A DNA stretch of 5,952 nucleotides from Gammaproteobacteria bacterium (GTDB lineage Bacteria > Pseudomonadota > Gammaproteobacteria > Steroidobacterales > Steroidobacteraceae), in the NCBI GenBank assembly GCA_020846815.1, contig JADLDF010000211.1, forward strand, positions 1-5,952, given 5' to 3'. The position numbers and the translations under genes are program-made. Of the stretch, positions 5,201 to 5,952 are shown piece after piece; the stretch's first letter is position 1; every line of letters starts with the position of its first letter. Under the pieces are notes generated by a model that saw only the letters and a program-made list of their open reading frames with translations, had not been told where the DNA came from and did not search any database.

Positions 5201-5952
5201 ATGTACCTTTCCTTCTTCGGGCTGAACGACAAGCCGTTCGCCATCACCCCCGATCCGCGCTATCTCTTCCTGAGCGAGCGCCATTCGGAGGCGCTTGCGC
5301 ATCTGGTTTACGGCATCAACGAGGCCGGCGGCTTCATCCAGCTCACCGGCGAGGTCGGCACCGGCAAGACCACCACCATTCGCTCGCTGCTGGCGCAGAT
5401 CCCTAAGAACGCCGAAGTCGCGCTGATCCTGAACCCGCGGGTCTCCGCCACCGAGTTCCTGCTGACCATCTGTGAGGAGCTCGGCATCGGCATACCCGAC
5501 GATTCGGTCGGCAGCGTGAAGGACCTGGTCGACATCCTGAACGCCTACCTGCTGCGCGCCCATGCCAAAGGCCAGCGCGTCGTGGTCGTCGTCGACGAGG
5601 CCCACCAGCTCGAGCCCGAAGTGCTCGAACAGGTGCGCCTGCTGACCAACCTCGAGACCGCGACCCAGAAACTGCTGCAGATCATCCTGATCGGCCAGCC
5701 CGAGCTGCGCGAGCTCCTGGACCGCAACGACCTGCGCCAGCTCGCGCAGCGCATCACCGGCCGCTACCACCTGAACCCGCTGTCGAAGGACGAGACCGCC
5801 GCCTACGTGCGCCACCGCCTGCGCGTCGCCGGCTCGACCAGCGACATTTTCTCGCCCATGGCACTGCTCGAGCTGCACCGCCTCGCCGGCGGCGTGCCGC
5901 GCCTGATCAACATCATCGCCGACCGCGCCCTGCTCGGCGCCTACACCCAGGA
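5201..5952 (+). CDS. ExeA/GspA-type AAA ATPase (3' partial)
   Basis: Cytoplasmic-membrane ATPase of the ExeA/GspA family, which in Aeromonas works with ExeB to place the type II secretion channel through the peptidoglycan. The frame runs without a stop from ATG 5201 to the edge (250 codons seen). The start is diagnostic: MYLSFFGLNDKPFAITPDP (1-19), followed by YLFLSERHSEAL (21-32). Walker A is GEVGTGKTT (50-58), Walker B VVVVVDEAH (127-135), sensor 1 is near ILIGQPEL (162-169), an arginine-finger-type QRITGRYHLNPLS is at 183-195, and sensor 2 falls at GGVPRLINIIADRALL. Full ExeA has about 550 residues with a membrane helix and a peptidoglycan-binding domain after the ATPase; that part lies beyond the window. 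Related ATPases occur in exosortase/PEP-CTERM polysaccharide loci, but the FAITPDPRYL and GTGKTT wording fits the GspA branch better. The next gene downstream, not visible, would decide. Confidence 0.93.
   Translation, partial: MYLSFFGLNDKPFAITPDPRYLFLSERHSEALAHLVYGINEAGGFIQLTGEVGTGKTTTIRSLLAQIPKNAEVALILNPRVSATEFLLTICEELGIGIPDDSVGSVKDLVDILNAYLLRAHAKGQRVVVVVDEAHQLEPEVLEQVRLLTNLETATQKLLQIILIGQPELRELLDRNDLRQLAQRITGRYHLNPLSKDETAAYVRHRLRVAGSTSDIFSPMALLELHRLAGGVPRLINIIADRALLGAYTQ

Noticed and set aside
5072..5878. 268-codon open frame antisense to the ATPase
   Set aside because: The plus strand encodes an unmistakable ExeA/GspA ATPase over the same bases; the antisense product shows no domain.

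Overview
This is a very GC-rich window (roughly 70% by eye) from a bacterium. The gene content (a rhombosortase, a DinB polymerase with a proteobacterial-type tail, and an ExeA/GspA-type ATPase) points to a gammaproteobacterium, perhaps near the Xanthomonadales, Nevskiales or Steroidobacter groups. The lineage is inferred from gene families and composition, not from a marker gene.

Layout. Position 2-826 (+) is the 3' part of a VanZ-family membrane protein fused to a C-terminal beta-rich domain. Position 866-2098 (+) is dinB (DNA polymerase IV). A convergent intergenic block at 2099-2469 holds a 20-bp near-direct repeat and several inverted repeats, with no convincing gene. On the minus strand, a Sfp-type phosphopantetheinyl transferase (4057-3065) overlaps a rhombosortase (3075-2470) by 11 bases, so the two look co-transcribed. 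A 118-bp divergent spacer separates them from a PlsC-like acyltransferase (4176-4802, +, TTG start). Convergent to this is a 72-codon CcdB-like toxin fragment (5017-4799, -) that lacks the usual N-terminal third. The window closes with an ExeA/GspA-type AAA ATPase that starts at 5201 and runs off the right edge.

How the genes relate. Rhombosortases process GlyGly-CTERM proteins, some of which are exported by type II secretion. ExeA/GspA-type ATPases assist assembly of the type II secretion outer-membrane channel. Their presence within 2.2 kb fits a secretion and cell-surface theme, to which VanZ and the acyltransferase (envelope lipids) may belong. The link is an inference from proximity: no GlyGly-CTERM substrate and no other gsp gene lies in the window.

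I do not see a wholly new system. The points most worth a second look are the headless CcdB gene whose stop codon interlocks with that of its convergent neighbour (shared CTAG), the Ala/Thr-rich hexamer-repeat insertion inside the phosphopantetheinyl transferase, the overlapping transferase-rhombosortase pair, and the repeat-bearing spacer after dinB.
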